Below are positions 23,821-32,579 of a stretch of 38,910 bases of DNA, piece by piece (within the stretch, counting starts at the first letter, position 1; every line of letters begins with the position of its first letter). Origin of the DNA: Bacteroidota bacterium. Its GTDB lineage: Bacteria; Bacteroidota; Bacteroidia; Bacteroidales; CAIXZF01. Where the stretch lies: contig JAPLDE010000062.1 in assembly GCA_026391855.1 (NCBI GenBank), forward strand, positions 33,644 through 72,553. The letters run 5' to 3'. The notes under the pieces are model-generated. The model did not search any database, was not told the origin of the DNA, and was given only the letters and a program-made list of their open reading frames with translations. The translations under genes were made by a program, and so were the position numbers.

Positions 23821-25005
23821 ATGAAAAAATATAATTTCATCTCATCAACAATCATTATCTCTGGTTTTTTGGCATTGGTTTCATGCAATGGAGTACAAAA
23901 ATCAGATGCCGAAACAAAAGGAGGAGAGGTGTTACCTGATAATATTGTTGAATTGCGTGCCGACCAGATAAAACTCGCCAATATTGAAACGGGTCAGATT
24001 GAGATGCGTTCGCTCAGCGGTACATTAAAAGTGAGCGGACTGGTTGCCGCTGCACCCCAGAACTTTGCAACCATTTGTATGCCTATGGGCGGATTTATCA
24101 AAAGCACCTCCCTGATGCCCGGAAATCCGGTAATAAAAGGTCAAACCCTGGCAATCATTGAAAATCAGGAGTTTGTTGATATTCAGGAAAATTACCTGGA
24201 AGTAAAAAGCAAATTCGAATATGCTGAAGCCGAATATAAAAGGCACATTGAATTATACAAGGACGATGTGTATTCGCAAATGAATGTTCAACAGGTTACG
24301 GCTGAATATAAAAGCCTCAGTACACAGTTAAAAGCGCTGGAACAAAAGCTGAAACTTATCGGGATCATTCCGGCCAACCTGCACGATGAAAATATTAACA
24401 GTTCTGTTGCCATTGTTTCACCCATTTCCGGATACATTAAAACGGTGAATGTAAACATTGGGAAATCTGTGAGTCCTTCAGATATCCTGTTTGAGATCAT
24501 TAACAGCGATAAACTTTTTCTTGAACTCACTCTTTTTGAGAAAGATGCCGATAAAGTATCCCCTGGTCAGAAGATACGTTTCTTTATTAACAACGAAACC
24601 GAACAACATGAGGCAGTTATATATCAGACGGGCAAGTCGATCAGCACTGACAAATCCTTTAAAGTGTATGCAAGTGTTACCAGCGTTTGTCGTAATGTTA
24701 TCCCCGGTATGTATGTAAATGCTGTTATTGAAGCATCCAGCAACCAGGTAACCTCGTTACCTTCGAATGCCGTGGTTACTTTTGACGATAAGGATTATAT
24801 TTTTGTTTTCGAGAAAAATAAAGAAGAAGGTGGAAAGCCATTTACCGAATACCGTATGATTGAGGTACACAAAGGTGTAGCCGATGGCGGATTTATTGAA
24901 GTAGTTTTACCGGAAGGGCTCAATTATAAAACGGTGAAAGTTGTTGTTAAAGGCGCATACAACTTGCTTTCCGCAAAAAAGAATGCCGGGGAAATGTCGT
25001 GCTGA
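23821..25005 (+). CDS. czcB: periplasmic adaptor lipoprotein of the RND pump (CzcB-like)
   Basis: A 394-residue membrane-fusion protein. The lipobox LALVSC places the lipidated Cys at residue 22. It has the paired half-lipoyl motifs (GGFIKSTSLMPGNPVIKGQ near 81-99 and SPISGYIKTVNVNIGKSV near 200-217) flanking a helical hairpin (about 118-180), then a beta-barrel domain (LELTLFEKDADKVSPGQKI) and a membrane-proximal domain. This is the standard layout of CzcB/CusB adaptors linking the inner-membrane pump to the outer-membrane channel. No extra Cys/His-rich heavy-metal domain is seen. It is the last gene of the operon, with repeat hairpins downstream. Confidence 0.92.
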   Translation: MKKYNFISSTIIISGFLALVSCNGVQKSDAETKGGEVLPDNIVELRADQIKLANIETGQIEMRSLSGTLKVSGLVAAAPQNFATICMPMGGFIKSTSLMPGNPVIKGQTLAIIENQEFVDIQENYLEVKSKFEYAEAEYKRHIELYKDDVYSQMNVQQVTAEYKSLSTQLKALEQKLKLIGIIPANLHDENINSSVAIVSPISGYIKTVNVNIGKSVSPSDILFEIINSDKLFLELTLFEKDADKVSPGQKIRFFINNETEQHEAVIYQTGKSISTDKSFKVYASVTSVCRNVIPGMYVNAVIEASSNQVTSLPSNAVVTFDDKDYIFVFEKNKEEGGKPFTEYRMIEVHKGVADGGFIEVVLPEGLNYKTVKVVVKGAYNLLSAKKNAGEMSC

Positions 25006-25018
25006 TGGTGCAGTCGGC

Positions 25019-25104
25019 AATCAATTTTGTAGAGACATGCTACAGCATGTCCCTGGTAAACAGTTGAAAATCAATTTTATATGGACATACAACAGCATGT
25101 CCTG
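25019..25104. repeat. two imperfect copies of an intergenic hairpin repeat
   Basis: Two units start AATCAATTTT (25019 and 25069) and end CAGCATGTCC, 50 bases apart. The first carries a perfect 8-base stem GACATGCT-AC-AGCATGTC (25034-25051); the second keeps a 6-base stem GGACAT/ATGTCC. They resemble dispersed palindromic units seen in Bacteroidota. They lie between convergent genes and may act as transcript ends, though no T run follows. Confidence 0.6.
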
Positions 25105-25119
25105 CAACCTCCGTTCGGT

Positions 25120-26463
25120 TTAATTTACCGGTCCGGTATCGACAACAGATTCGATTGAACTTTGGACAGTTGCCGGGACATTTGCCCAGAGGTCATAGCC
25201 GGTGAGGGTTTCCAGGTAGTCGACGGTAACACGGTAGTAGCCCCATGTCTGTGAACCGGAGGTTTGGGTGTTGGGCATTACCACAGTAATGACACGGGTG
25301 GCAGAGCTAACGCGGCTGACATCATTCTGTCCATTGGGCAGGATAAGGATGGATTTCCACCACCAGGCCGGAACAGTTATATTTCCACCGGCAATGGTGT
25401 TTGTTACGCCTCCGTTACTTCCTGTACCACCCATACCGGTAACACCGTCAACAATATACATCTCATATCCCTGGCCGGCCAGTGTTCTGCAGTACTGTTC
25501 CAGATTGTTCCATGGGATCTGATTCAGGTTGGGAGCCTGGGGACTGACGTTTGTCAACACATACGTGGCCGTATTGTCGGTTGTATTCAGTGAACGGTCG
25601 GCAGCCGGGCACATGTGGCCCCGGTCGAAACCGGTATTGGTATAATTGCTGCTTGTGGCCTTATACCAGCCGGTTGGCAGTGTATTATCACTCGTAAACG
25701 AATGATCTGCGTTGGAACTTCCCAGCCAGGCTGAACTCAGGTGCCAGCTGACCCAGTTGGCCGTACCCCTGGACTTGTTGTACGATAAGGAATACTGGGG
25801 TTTCACCATCAGGTAGTTGGTCGTAAAGGTAATATTGGCCTGTGCTCCGCTGGGGTTGCCCATTCCCATATTGTTATCCTGTGTGGGAGTTGTTGTGCTG
25901 TAATCGGTAATGCTAAAGTTGTCGAAATTCAACCGGCCGCTGTTGCTGGTCTTACGTACCTCAAACCTGACGTTACCGGTCAGATTGACCGTGAATGAGG
26001 TTTGTACCAGGGATATGCTGCTGGTAGTAATGGTGGCGCCCGTCTTGGTCCAGGTAGTCCCGTTATCGACAGAATACCACATTTCCCAGGTACCGTTGGC
26101 GTCTGTTCCGTATCTGGCATGGTAAACAGATACAACCCCGGCACCGCTGGTCACGTTAAAGTTCATCCTTACAGACCCAATGTTCTGGACCCGGATGGAT
26201 TTTGTGTTGAACTTTCTGTCACTGGCGGAATTTCCAACCAGGGCATTATTCAGGTACCACGAACCTGAAGAAAAGGTCACATTGGCAGCTGCATAAGCTG
26301 TTTTTGTACCAGCTTCGAAAGTTTCACTCAATACAGTGGTTGACTTTATCCGGGCCGAAATGATCGTACTGTTTTGATCATCAATATAATGGCTGTCCTT
26401 TTTACATGTATTGAATGTAAAAATAACTCCTGTAAGGAGCAAGGCGAGGAATGTCCGGTTCAT
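25120..26463 (-). CDS. lipoprotein DNA/RNA non-specific endonuclease
   Basis: A 447-residue lipoprotein, read from the ATG at 26463 because this gives a clean lipoprotein signal (MNRTFLALLLTGVIFTFNTC, lipidated Cys20); an upstream start would bury it. Residues about 40-190 form a beta-sandwich of carbohydrate-binding or adhesive type. Residues about 210-447 are a NUC1-type endonuclease with the catalytic DRGHM motif (Asp280-Arg281-Gly282-His283) and the metal-binding Asn region TNVSPQAPNLNQIPWNNLE. Such enzymes cut single- and double-stranded DNA and RNA. Anchored outside the cytoplasm, it probably degrades environmental nucleic acid for nutrients. No inhibitor gene is seen beside it. It is divergent from the DUF5686 gene. 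Confidence 0.9.
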   Translation of the reverse strand: MNRTFLALLLTGVIFTFNTCKKDSHYIDDQNSTIISARIKSTTVLSETFEAGTKTAYAAANVTFSSGSWYLNNALVGNSASDRKFNTKSIRVQNIGSVRMNFNVTSGAGVVSVYHARYGTDANGTWEMWYSVDNGTTWTKTGATITTSSISLVQTSFTVNLTGNVRFEVRKTSNSGRLNFDNFSITDYSTTTPTQDNNMGMGNPSGAQANITFTTNYLMVKPQYSLSYNKSRGTANWVSWHLSSAWLGSSNADHSFTSDNTLPTGWYKATSSNYTNTGFDRGHMCPAADRSLNTTDNTATYVLTNVSPQAPNLNQIPWNNLEQYCRTLAGQGYEMYIVDGVTGMGGTGSNGGVTNTIAGGNITVPAWWWKSILILPNGQNDVSRVSSATRVITVVMPNTQTSGSQTWGYYRVTVDYLETLTGYDLWANVPATVQSSIESVVDTGPVN

Positions 26464-26615
26464 GGAGAAGAAATATTGTGCTAATATACTGCAATGCAAA
26501 GTAATAAACAAATTTCCGGATTTGAAAATCATAGTCAACAATCTGAATTTGATCACGATATTTATTATTTATGAATTTATCAGGAATTGTTGGTTCACAT
26601 TAAAGAATGATAGTT

Positions 26616-26623
26616 TAGCTTTG
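26616..26623 (+). promoter_or_regulatory. -7 box for the DUF5686 gene
   Basis: TAGCTTTG matches TAnnTTTG exactly, 40 bases before the start at 26664. The -33 region is weak. Confidence 0.5.
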
Positions 26624-26663
26624 TTCAATGGTAATTCTCTTCTCCTAACTTTTACCCAACCCT

Positions 26664-29135
26664 ATGAGTGATTCTTTTCTATACAAGACCCTTACTGCCT
26701 GTTTCCTTTTTTTCTTCATTTTATCAAACCAGGCAATAACGGCCGTGGTGAGCGGAAAAGTCACCGATGAAAAAGGCCAGCCGCTCCCCTATGCCAATGT
26801 TTATATTAAAGGGACCAGCATAGGCACTGCAACCAATATGCAGGGTGAATACCAACTGAAACTGGAAGACGGGGAGTTTGAAATGCTGTTTCAATACATC
26901 GGGTTTAAAAAGCATTCGGAAATGATAACCATAAAGGGGAAGGCTGTTCATCTCAATGTCAGGCTGATCCCTGAAGAGATTACCCTGGCTGAAGTGACCA
27001 TCAGCGCGGAAGATCCTTCTTATCCCATCATCCGTAAGGCCATTGCCCGGAAAGACCACTACAGGACCCAGGTTGAAAGCTATTCATGCAGGGTTTTTAC
27101 CAAGAGCATCTTCCGGATGACCGATGCTCCTGATAAAATGTTCGGACAAAAGGTGTTTGATAAAGAAGACAGCCTGAAAGGGATCTTCTATCTATCGGAA
27201 TCAGAGTCAAAGATCAGTTTCCGGCAGCCTTCCTCGGTAAAAGAGGTCATGATTTCCAGCAAGATCAGCGGAGAAAACAAGGGATACAGTATCAACTATT
27301 ATTCTGTGTTCATGCTGAGTTTCTACAACAACCTTGTATCTCCCCCTCTCAATAACGGCAGAGGGTTTGTCGGCCCGTTATCCGATAATGCCTTCTTCTA
27401 CTACAGGTATAAGCTTGAGGGATCTTTTAACGACGGTAAAAGCAAGGTCTATAAGATCAGGGTCATCCCTAAACGAAGCAATGACCCGGTTTATAGCGGG
27501 TATATCTATATTGTTGATAACGATTACCGCATTCACAGCCTCGACCTTAACCTACCCAGGGAAGCAAAAATCAATTTCATCGATTCAATGAAGATCAGCC
27601 AGCAATACATTCCCATCAACGACACCTGCTGGATGATTCTTTCCCAAAAGATTCATTTTTTCTTTTCAATTGATTTCCTTGGGAAAAAATTTGCAGGGAA
27701 TGGGATCTTTCATTCCCATAATGCTGATTATCAGCTTCTTCCTGGATTTTCGAAAGATTATTTCACCAATGAATATATTCGTATCGAGCCTACCGCCAAC
27801 ACCCGTGATTCGGCTTACTGGGCTGCCCACCGGTCGATCCCGCTGACGAAAGAGGAGGAAAAAACCTACCGGTCAAAAGACAGTCTGCTGATAATACATA
27901 ATTCCAGGCCCTACCTCGACTCGGTTCAGCGTCACCAAAACAGGTTGCAATGGAACATTATCTGGAGCGGATATACTCGTCACCTGAATTCCGACAGTCT
28001 TTCCCATTCCTATAGCTCACCGATTTCTTCCTTTCAATTCAATACCGTAACAGGCTGGAACGTCAGAACCCGGTACACCCTGAATAAAACGTCTGCACGA
28101 AGACGCGATTTCATGTTTACTTCAACCATTGAATACGGGTTTTCGGATCTTCATCCCAGGGGAGAAGCGGGTGCCACTTTCCTTTATGACCCTGATAATT
28201 TTGCCAGTATTCATCTGAAGGCTGGGTTTCATACCCTGCGGCAGTTTGACCCTGCTTCGCCCATTAATAATTACATTAACAGTCTTTACAGCATACTTGC
28301 CGAGGAAAATTTCATGAAGGTCTATGAGAAAAGTTTTCTTCAGCTGATTCATATTTCAGATATCTGCAATGGTTTAACGCTGTCTGAAGACGTTGATTTT
28401 TCGTACTCTTCCCCCCTGATCAACCATGTTTCTTCACCAGTGACTGATATTAAGGGAAGAAACTTCAGCTCGAATCATCCACTGGACCCTGAGAACCAGG
28501 GATTTTCATTTGATTCGCATAAAACACTGGAAGTCAGCATTATGGCTGATTATGTGATCGCCCAGCGTTACGGCTTTCTGCCTTATAAGACTAAATTCGG
28601 GTCAAAATACCCGACAATAGGGTTGCAATTTACCAGTGGCTACTACCTAGAGAATAAAAAAACCGGGTACAACTATTTGGAGATCAGTCTTTCACATTCA
28701 AAAAGGTTGGGATTGCTGGGACAAATATATTATCAGCTGAAAGGTGGAGTATTCCTGGACAGATCTCCGGAGTATTTTATTGATTACAGGCATTTTTCCG
28801 GGAACAGGACGCTGATCACCGACAGGTATATGGGCTCTTTCCGTTTACTTGATTATTATAAATACAGCACAGGCAAATCATTTGGTGATTTTCAGGCCGA
28901 ACAGCACTTTAACGGCTGGATATTCAACAAGCTGCCCCTGCTTAAAAAGACCAAACTTCATGAGGTGGCCGGTGTGCATTACCTTACCAACGACAGGATA
29001 AACAATTATTGGGAGATAAATTTCGGTATTGAGAATATCTTCAGCATTTTCCGGGTGGATTATGTGAAGTCATTCGACGGGAGCAAAGCCATCAGGGATG
29101 GAATTGTGATAACGATACCCTTTTCACAACAGTAA
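26664..29135 (+). CDS. DUF5686 outer-membrane protein with carboxypeptidase-regulatory-like domain
   Basis: An 823-residue exported protein. A hydrophobic signal (about residues 8-28) is followed by a CarboxypepD-regulatory-like domain (about 29-110: VSGKVTDEKGQPLPYANVYIKGTSIGT as the entry, read in pieces, and NMQGEYQLKL). The remainder is DUF5686, with the usual SYSCRVFTKSIFR and IFYLSESESKISF segments and a C-terminal series of amphipathic strands ending in a Gln, typical of an outer-membrane barrel. Related proteins are common in Bacteroidota, but their role is not established; surface transport or assembly is a guess. It has its own -7 box, and no partner SusD-type gene lies nearby. Its end converges on rsmI with 11 bases between. 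Confidence 0.85.
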   Translation: MSDSFLYKTLTACFLFFFILSNQAITAVVSGKVTDEKGQPLPYANVYIKGTSIGTATNMQGEYQLKLEDGEFEMLFQYIGFKKHSEMITIKGKAVHLNVRLIPEEITLAEVTISAEDPSYPIIRKAIARKDHYRTQVESYSCRVFTKSIFRMTDAPDKMFGQKVFDKEDSLKGIFYLSESESKISFRQPSSVKEVMISSKISGENKGYSINYYSVFMLSFYNNLVSPPLNNGRGFVGPLSDNAFFYYRYKLEGSFNDGKSKVYKIRVIPKRSNDPVYSGYIYIVDNDYRIHSLDLNLPREAKINFIDSMKISQQYIPINDTCWMILSQKIHFFFSIDFLGKKFAGNGIFHSHNADYQLLPGFSKDYFTNEYIRIEPTANTRDSAYWAAHRSIPLTKEEEKTYRSKDSLLIIHNSRPYLDSVQRHQNRLQWNIIWSGYTRHLNSDSLSHSYSSPISSFQFNTVTGWNVRTRYTLNKTSARRRDFMFTSTIEYGFSDLHPRGEAGATFLYDPDNFASIHLKAGFHTLRQFDPASPINNYINSLYSILAEENFMKVYEKSFLQLIHISDICNGLTLSEDVDFSYSSPLINHVSSPVTDIKGRNFSSNHPLDPENQGFSFDSHKTLEVSIMADYVIAQRYGFLPYKTKFGSKYPTIGLQFTSGYYLENKKTGYNYLEISLSHSKRLGLLGQIYYQLKGGVFLDRSPEYFIDYRHFSGNRTLITDRYMGSFRLLDYYKYSTGKSFGDFQAEQHFNGWIFNKLPLLKKTKLHEVAGVHYLTNDRINNYWEINFGIENIFSIFRVDYVKSFDGSKAIRDGIVITIPFSQQ

Positions 29136-29146
29136 GCTGTTAATTT

Positions 29147-29861
29147 TCAGGCAGTTTTTCCTTCCACCACGATCACGATCTCTCCTTTGACGGGCTTGGC
29201 GGAAAAATGGGAATGCAGTGCTGCAAGGCTCCCCCTGGCATTTTCTTCAAACATCTTGGTGAGTTCCCTGCTGACACAGGCGTTGCGTTCGGGTCCCAGG
29301 CAGGCTGAGAGCTCGTTCAGCGTCTTCAGCAGGCGGTGAGGTGATTCATACAGCACAATCGTAAAGGGTTGTAACGCTATTTGTTCCAGCCTGGTTTTCC
29401 TTCCTTTTTTCACAGGGAGAAAACCCTCGAACACGAATCGATCGGTCGGAAATCCGCTGTTCACAAGGGCAGGGACAAAAGCAGTAGGCCCGGGCAGGCA
29501 TTCCACTTCAATCTCATGCTGAAGACATCCCCTGACAAGGAGGAAACCCGGATCAGAAATCCCGGGAGTTCCGGCATCGGTTACCAGGGCAACCATGTCT
29601 TCCTGTCCGATCCGTTCAATTATTCGCTGCAAGTCCCTGTGTTCATTGAATTTATGATAAGGCACCATACGGTTTTCAATACCAAGATGTTTTAACAGCA
29701 AACCGGTCTTGCGGGTATCTTCTGCCAGGATAAAACCAGCCTCTTTCAATATACGGATCGTCTGCCAGGATAAAACCAGCCTCTTTCAATATACGGATCG
29801 CCCTGAGGGTTATATCTTCCAGGTTGCCAATGGGGGTAGGAACAAGAATCAGTCGTGACAT
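29147..29861 (-). pseudogene. rsmI: 16S rRNA 2'-O-methyltransferase RsmI, frameshifted by a 40-base duplication
   Basis: RsmI methylates the 2'-OH of C1402 in 16S rRNA using S-adenosylmethionine. The start at 29861 gives MSRLILVPTPIGNLEDITLRA, the family's N-terminal signature, but after GFILAD the frame runs into unrelated residues and stops at 29676. The rest (DTRKTGLLLKHLGIENRM through VVEGKTA) continues in another frame to 29147, with the expected TDAGTPGISDPG and LPGPTAFVPAL blocks. The break is caused by an exact 40-base tandem repeat (29721-29760 and 29761-29800); removing one copy restores a normal protein of about 224 residues. As read, the gene would not make full enzyme unless initiation at the internal Met (29749) gives a truncated form. 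True mutation and assembly error cannot be separated here. Confidence 0.9.
29721..29800. repeat. exact 40-base tandem duplication inside rsmI
   Basis: Bases 29721-29760 (starting TCTGCCAGGATAAAACC, ending ATACGGATCG) are repeated without any change at 29761-29800. The flanking bases differ, so the unit is exactly 40 bases. Since 40 is not a multiple of three, it shifts the rsmI frame. Confidence 0.97.
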
Positions 29862-29921
29862 AGAGTATTAAACGAAGGTGGATTTCTGCAGGAATTATGT
29901 TTCGGGGGTTAAATAACAGTC

Positions 29922-30701
29922 TTATAAATACCTTCTCCGGATGAAGTCCATGATCTTGTGATAGGCGTCGGAGTTGGTATCCCAGTTATATTTAAACTTC
30001 AGAATATCAACAAATTCAGTAGCCTCCTCCAGTCTGCCGAATACATTGAGTTCAGCGATGGCCTGGGTATAATCCTGCATGCTGCCGTTAAAAAGTTCAT
30101 TGATGAACTGGAACTTTTCATTGATGCCAATGGATGATTTCAGGTCTTTGATCGGATTCTGGTTCAGCTTATTTCCAAGGGTGTCGCTATGCTTTTCCTG
30201 CTGAAGCCTGTCGTTGAGGGTCGTCTTATCTTCCCTGAGCTTGTCGGATATGGTCGGGCTGCCGGTATTTATTGAGAAGAGATCAGGGCTTGGTTTTGGT
30301 GGTCGGAAAGGATGTTCTTCCGGTGGTCTTTGAACAGGAGTGAATGGTTTTTCAGGGATTTCAGGTGGAAGGACCGTAAACGGAGGTTCAGTTATGATCA
30401 CCTCAGGTACCGGGGGCTCAGTGTGAACAGGAGCCGGGACCGGTATCTCCACTGGGGCTGAAATGGGAGTAATTATTGGTGGAGGAATGGGCTTTCGGAT
30501 ATGTTCGGAAGGAGGGACCATCAACTGGTCGTTTTTTCTGCGAAGGTCATTAACGGCTTCATACAGATCCCTGATATTGGCCAGTATCAGATCAACTTCA
30601 ATCTGGGGGATCTTACCTTCATACTGACTAACAATCTCCCATTGTTCGCTAAGTGCCTCAAGAACCTGTTGAATTTCAGATTTAATCATGTGAGTATCCA
30701 T
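29922..30701 (-). CDS. conserved Pro-rich protein of unknown function
   Basis: A 259-residue cytoplasmic protein with no signal peptide. Residues 1-60 are helical and charged (a coiled-coil-like start). Residues about 62-145 form a Pro-rich, Ile/Val/Glu-spaced linker with many PxP pairs. The C terminus (about 185-259) is a compact helical domain with DLKSSIGINEKFQFINELFNG (read as two blocks), LNVFGRLEEATEFVDIL and KYNWD, a pattern I have met in unnamed Bacteroidota proteins encoded near tdk and rsmI. No enzyme motif is visible. It may be a scaffold joining two partners by a flexible arm; that is inference. It is divergent from tdk. Confidence 0.7.
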   Translation of the reverse strand: MDTHMIKSEIQQVLEALSEQWEIVSQYEGKIPQIEVDLILANIRDLYEAVNDLRRKNDQLMVPPSEHIRKPIPPPIITPISAPVEIPVPAPVHTEPPVPEVIITEPPFTVLPPEIPEKPFTPVQRPPEEHPFRPPKPSPDLFSINTGSPTISDKLREDKTTLNDRLQQEKHSDTLGNKLNQNPIKDLKSSIGINEKFQFINELFNGSMQDYTQAIAELNVFGRLEEATEFVDILKFKYNWDTNSDAYHKIMDFIRRRYL

Positions 30702-30807
30702 ATTCCAAGAACCGGATTAAGGGCAGCGTTCCCTGTTTTTTATTATTTTTGACTGGTGAATCGTTATAACGGATAAAAATAAGAATAATTAAGACCCTCA
30801 ACAGTAA

Positions 30808-31386
30808 ATGTTCCTGGAAAATAAACCACATGCCGTCCGAAGCAGGGGCTGGATTGAAGTAATCTGCGGTTCAATGTTTTACGGCAAAACGGAAGAGATG
30901 CTCCGCCGGTTGAAAAGAGCAATGATAGCACGTCAGAAGGTGGAGGTCTTCAAACCGTCCGTCGATACCCGCTATGATGAAACAGCCGTTGTGTCTCACG
31001 ATGAGAACATCTTCCAGTCAACACCGGTTGAAACGGCTTCCCAAATCTTGCTCATGGTGGGGGATGATGTTGAAGTAGTGGGAATTGATGAGGCTCAATT
31101 CTTTGATAATCAGCTGATTAATGTTTGTAATCAACTGGCTGATACGGGGATCAGGGTTATTGTTGCTGGGCTTGACATGGATTTTCAGGGAAAACCGTTC
31201 GGACCTATTCCCGGGCTTTTATCAGCCGCAGAGTATGTTGATAAGGTTCACGCGATCTGTGTGAAATGCGGAAACTTGGCACAATACTCACACAGGACCA
31301 TCAAAAACGACAAACTGGTTATGCTTGGAGAAAAAGATAACTACGAACCCCTGTGCAGAAGCTGTTTCCTGGATGAAATGAAATAA
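30808..31386 (+). CDS. tdk: thymidine kinase
   Basis: A 192-residue type II thymidine kinase that phosphorylates thymidine to dTMP in the salvage pathway. The P-loop [11 protein letters not shown] starts at Gly21 with Lys27 and Thr28. DEAQF at 94-98 supplies the catalytic Glu95. A structural zinc site uses Cys151, Cys154, Cys183 and Cys186 (CVKC and CRSC). The length and layout are normal for the family. The first residue of the P-loop motif differs slightly from the usual GPMFSGKT, with Ser and Tyr substitutions that are common in Bacteroidota. It converges on the small lipoprotein gene. Confidence 0.95.
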   Translation: MFLENKPHAVRSRGWIEVICGSMFYGKTEEMLRRLKRAMIARQKVEVFKPSVDTRYDETAVVSHDENIFQSTPVETASQILLMVGDDVEVVGIDEAQFFDNQLINVCNQLADTGIRVIVAGLDMDFQGKPFGPIPGLLSAAEYVDKVHAICVKCGNLAQYSHRTIKNDKLVMLGEKDNYEPLCRSCFLDEMK

Positions 31387-31397
31387 AAATTTGTATA

Positions 31398-31754
31398 TCA
31401 GGGACTTACAAATACCGTGCGGTGAACCGTTTTGTTTTCCTGCAGCCTGATGGTAGAAGATCCGTACAGGGTCTGAGTTTGGAGAATAGTGGTATCGATG
31501 CTGGCATGTACGTTAAAGATGGCTTCCAGCTGGAAAGTGGCAGAAAACATGCCCCCGTTATCGGTAACCCCTTCTACCCTTTTATCATTTTTTTCAATGG
31601 TAACGGCAGCTCCGGGGACAACGACGGTAGTATCACTCAGGTATTTTACTGTGATAACTACATCGTATGTAGGATCCTTTTTTGTACATGAAAACAGGAT
31701 CAAAGAGAATCCCACTGCAAGGGCAGGTATTATTTTAAACAGGACTTTCTTCAT
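31398..31754 (-). CDS. small lipoprotein with a Cna-B-like beta domain
   Basis: A 118-residue lipoprotein. The lipobox LILFSC puts the lipidated Cys at residue 23, followed by TKKD. The mature part looks like one beta-sandwich of carboxypeptidase-regulatory or Cna-B type (VVITVKYLSDTTVVVPGAAVTI in pieces, then GVTDNGGMFSATF), ending in VFVSP. No function is known. It has its own minus-strand -7 box (31800-31807) and is divergent from the cyclophilin gene. Confidence 0.7.
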   Translation of the reverse strand: MKKVLFKIIPALAVGFSLILFSCTKKDPTYDVVITVKYLSDTTVVVPGAAVTIEKNDKRVEGVTDNGGMFSATFQLEAIFNVHASIDTTILQTQTLYGSSTIRLQENKTVHRTVFVSP

Positions 31755-31769
31755 GTCCGGGTATTTTAC

Positions 31770-31777
31770 TAATTTTG
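31770..31777 (+). promoter_or_regulatory. -7 box for the cyclophilin gene
   Basis: TAATTTTG fits TAnnTTTG, with TTTC at 31746 (20 bases before it) as a likely -33 element. It lies 44 bases before the start at 31822. Confidence 0.55.
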
Positions 31778-31799
31778 TAATGGCATAGTATTATCAACA

Positions 31800-31807
31800 C
31801 AAAGATA
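31800..31807 (-). promoter_or_regulatory. -7 box for the small lipoprotein gene
   Basis: CAAAGATA on the plus strand reads TATCTTTG on the minus strand, an exact TAnnTTTG match 45 bases before the lipoprotein start at 31754. It is 22 bases from the divergent plus-strand box. Confidence 0.6.
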
Positions 31808-31821
31808 AAAAAATCAACCGT

Positions 31822-32472
31822 ATGAAAAAAACTATTCTTCTTTTCCTCGTAATTTTTACCGGGATTTGTTATTTTGGTTACACCCAGAATAAAAAAGCAG
31901 CCGCTGACAAAAGACATGTAGTCCTGATTACCACAGACTATGGGAACATCAAGATCGTACTTTTTGATGAAACGCCCAAACATCGTGATAATTTCCTCAA
32001 ACTGGTCAAAGAAGGCTGGTATAACGGGTCGCCATGGCACCGGGTTATTAAAGATTTCATGATCCAGGGTGGTCGCGGCAAAGATGGTAAAGAGGATCCC
32101 GGGTATACCATTCCGGCAGAGATCAACGCTAAGTTTTTTCACAAACGCGGTATGCTGGCTGCTGCCCGCACCGGCGATGATGTAAACCCTTCCCGTGCCT
32201 CCTCAGGATCCCAGTTCTATATTGTCCAGGGTAAGAAATTTGATGATCTCACCCTTCAGCAGATCGAAAAAAGAATGAACCGAAAATTTACCCCTGAAAT
32301 GATGAAGGCCTATACTACCGTTGGCGGCGCTCCCCACCTGGATGGGACTTACACCATCTTTGGTGAAGTCATAGAAGGACTGGATGTGATGGATAAAATT
32401 GCAGCCGTTCAGTGCGATCAGGCCAACAAACCGGTAAAAGAAATTAAAATGAGCATGAAGATCATCAAATAG
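31822..32472 (+). CDS. exported cyclophilin-type peptidyl-prolyl isomerase
   Basis: A 216-residue exported protein with a signal peptide (about residues 1-21, ending YTQ). The cyclophilin domain shows PWHRVIKDFMIQGG (the family's catalytic Arg block), ASSGSQFYIVQG, and a C-terminal TIFGEVIEGLDVMDKI. It catalyses cis-trans isomerisation of prolyl bonds and assists folding of exported proteins. There is a short insert around EKRMNRKFTPEMMKAYTTVG, common in Bacteroidota versions. It is followed by a long hairpin before pheS. Confidence 0.93.
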   Translation: MKKTILLFLVIFTGICYFGYTQNKKAAADKRHVVLITTDYGNIKIVLFDETPKHRDNFLKLVKEGWYNGSPWHRVIKDFMIQGGRGKDGKEDPGYTIPAEINAKFFHKRGMLAAARTGDDVNPSRASSGSQFYIVQGKKFDDLTLQQIEKRMNRKFTPEMMKAYTTVGGAPHLDGTYTIFGEVIEGLDVMDKIAAVQCDQANKPVKEIKMSMKIIK

Positions 32473-32498
32473 ATCGCTTTACTCATCCAAATGCCGGA

Positions 32499-32557
32499 AG
32501 AGACTGTCTCAAATGCAACCATAACCCCATCTTAACAATGCATTTGATATGGTCTCT
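32499..32557 (+). terminator. long stem-loop between the cyclophilin gene and pheS
   Basis: Arms 32499-32517 (AGAGACTGTCTCAAATGCA) and 32539-32557 (TGCATTTGATATGGTCTCT) pair at 16 of 19 positions with a 21-base loop, followed by TTCATTTTATT. It most likely ends the cyclophilin transcript. Its closeness to pheS (22 bases) also allows an attenuator role. Confidence 0.6.
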
Positions 32558-32579
32558 TTCATTTTATTAAAAAGAAAGA

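Noticed and set aside
29676..29749. Separate short methyltransferase-like gene next to rsmI
   Set aside because: The two overlapping frames are one rsmI gene split by the 40-base duplication, not two genes.
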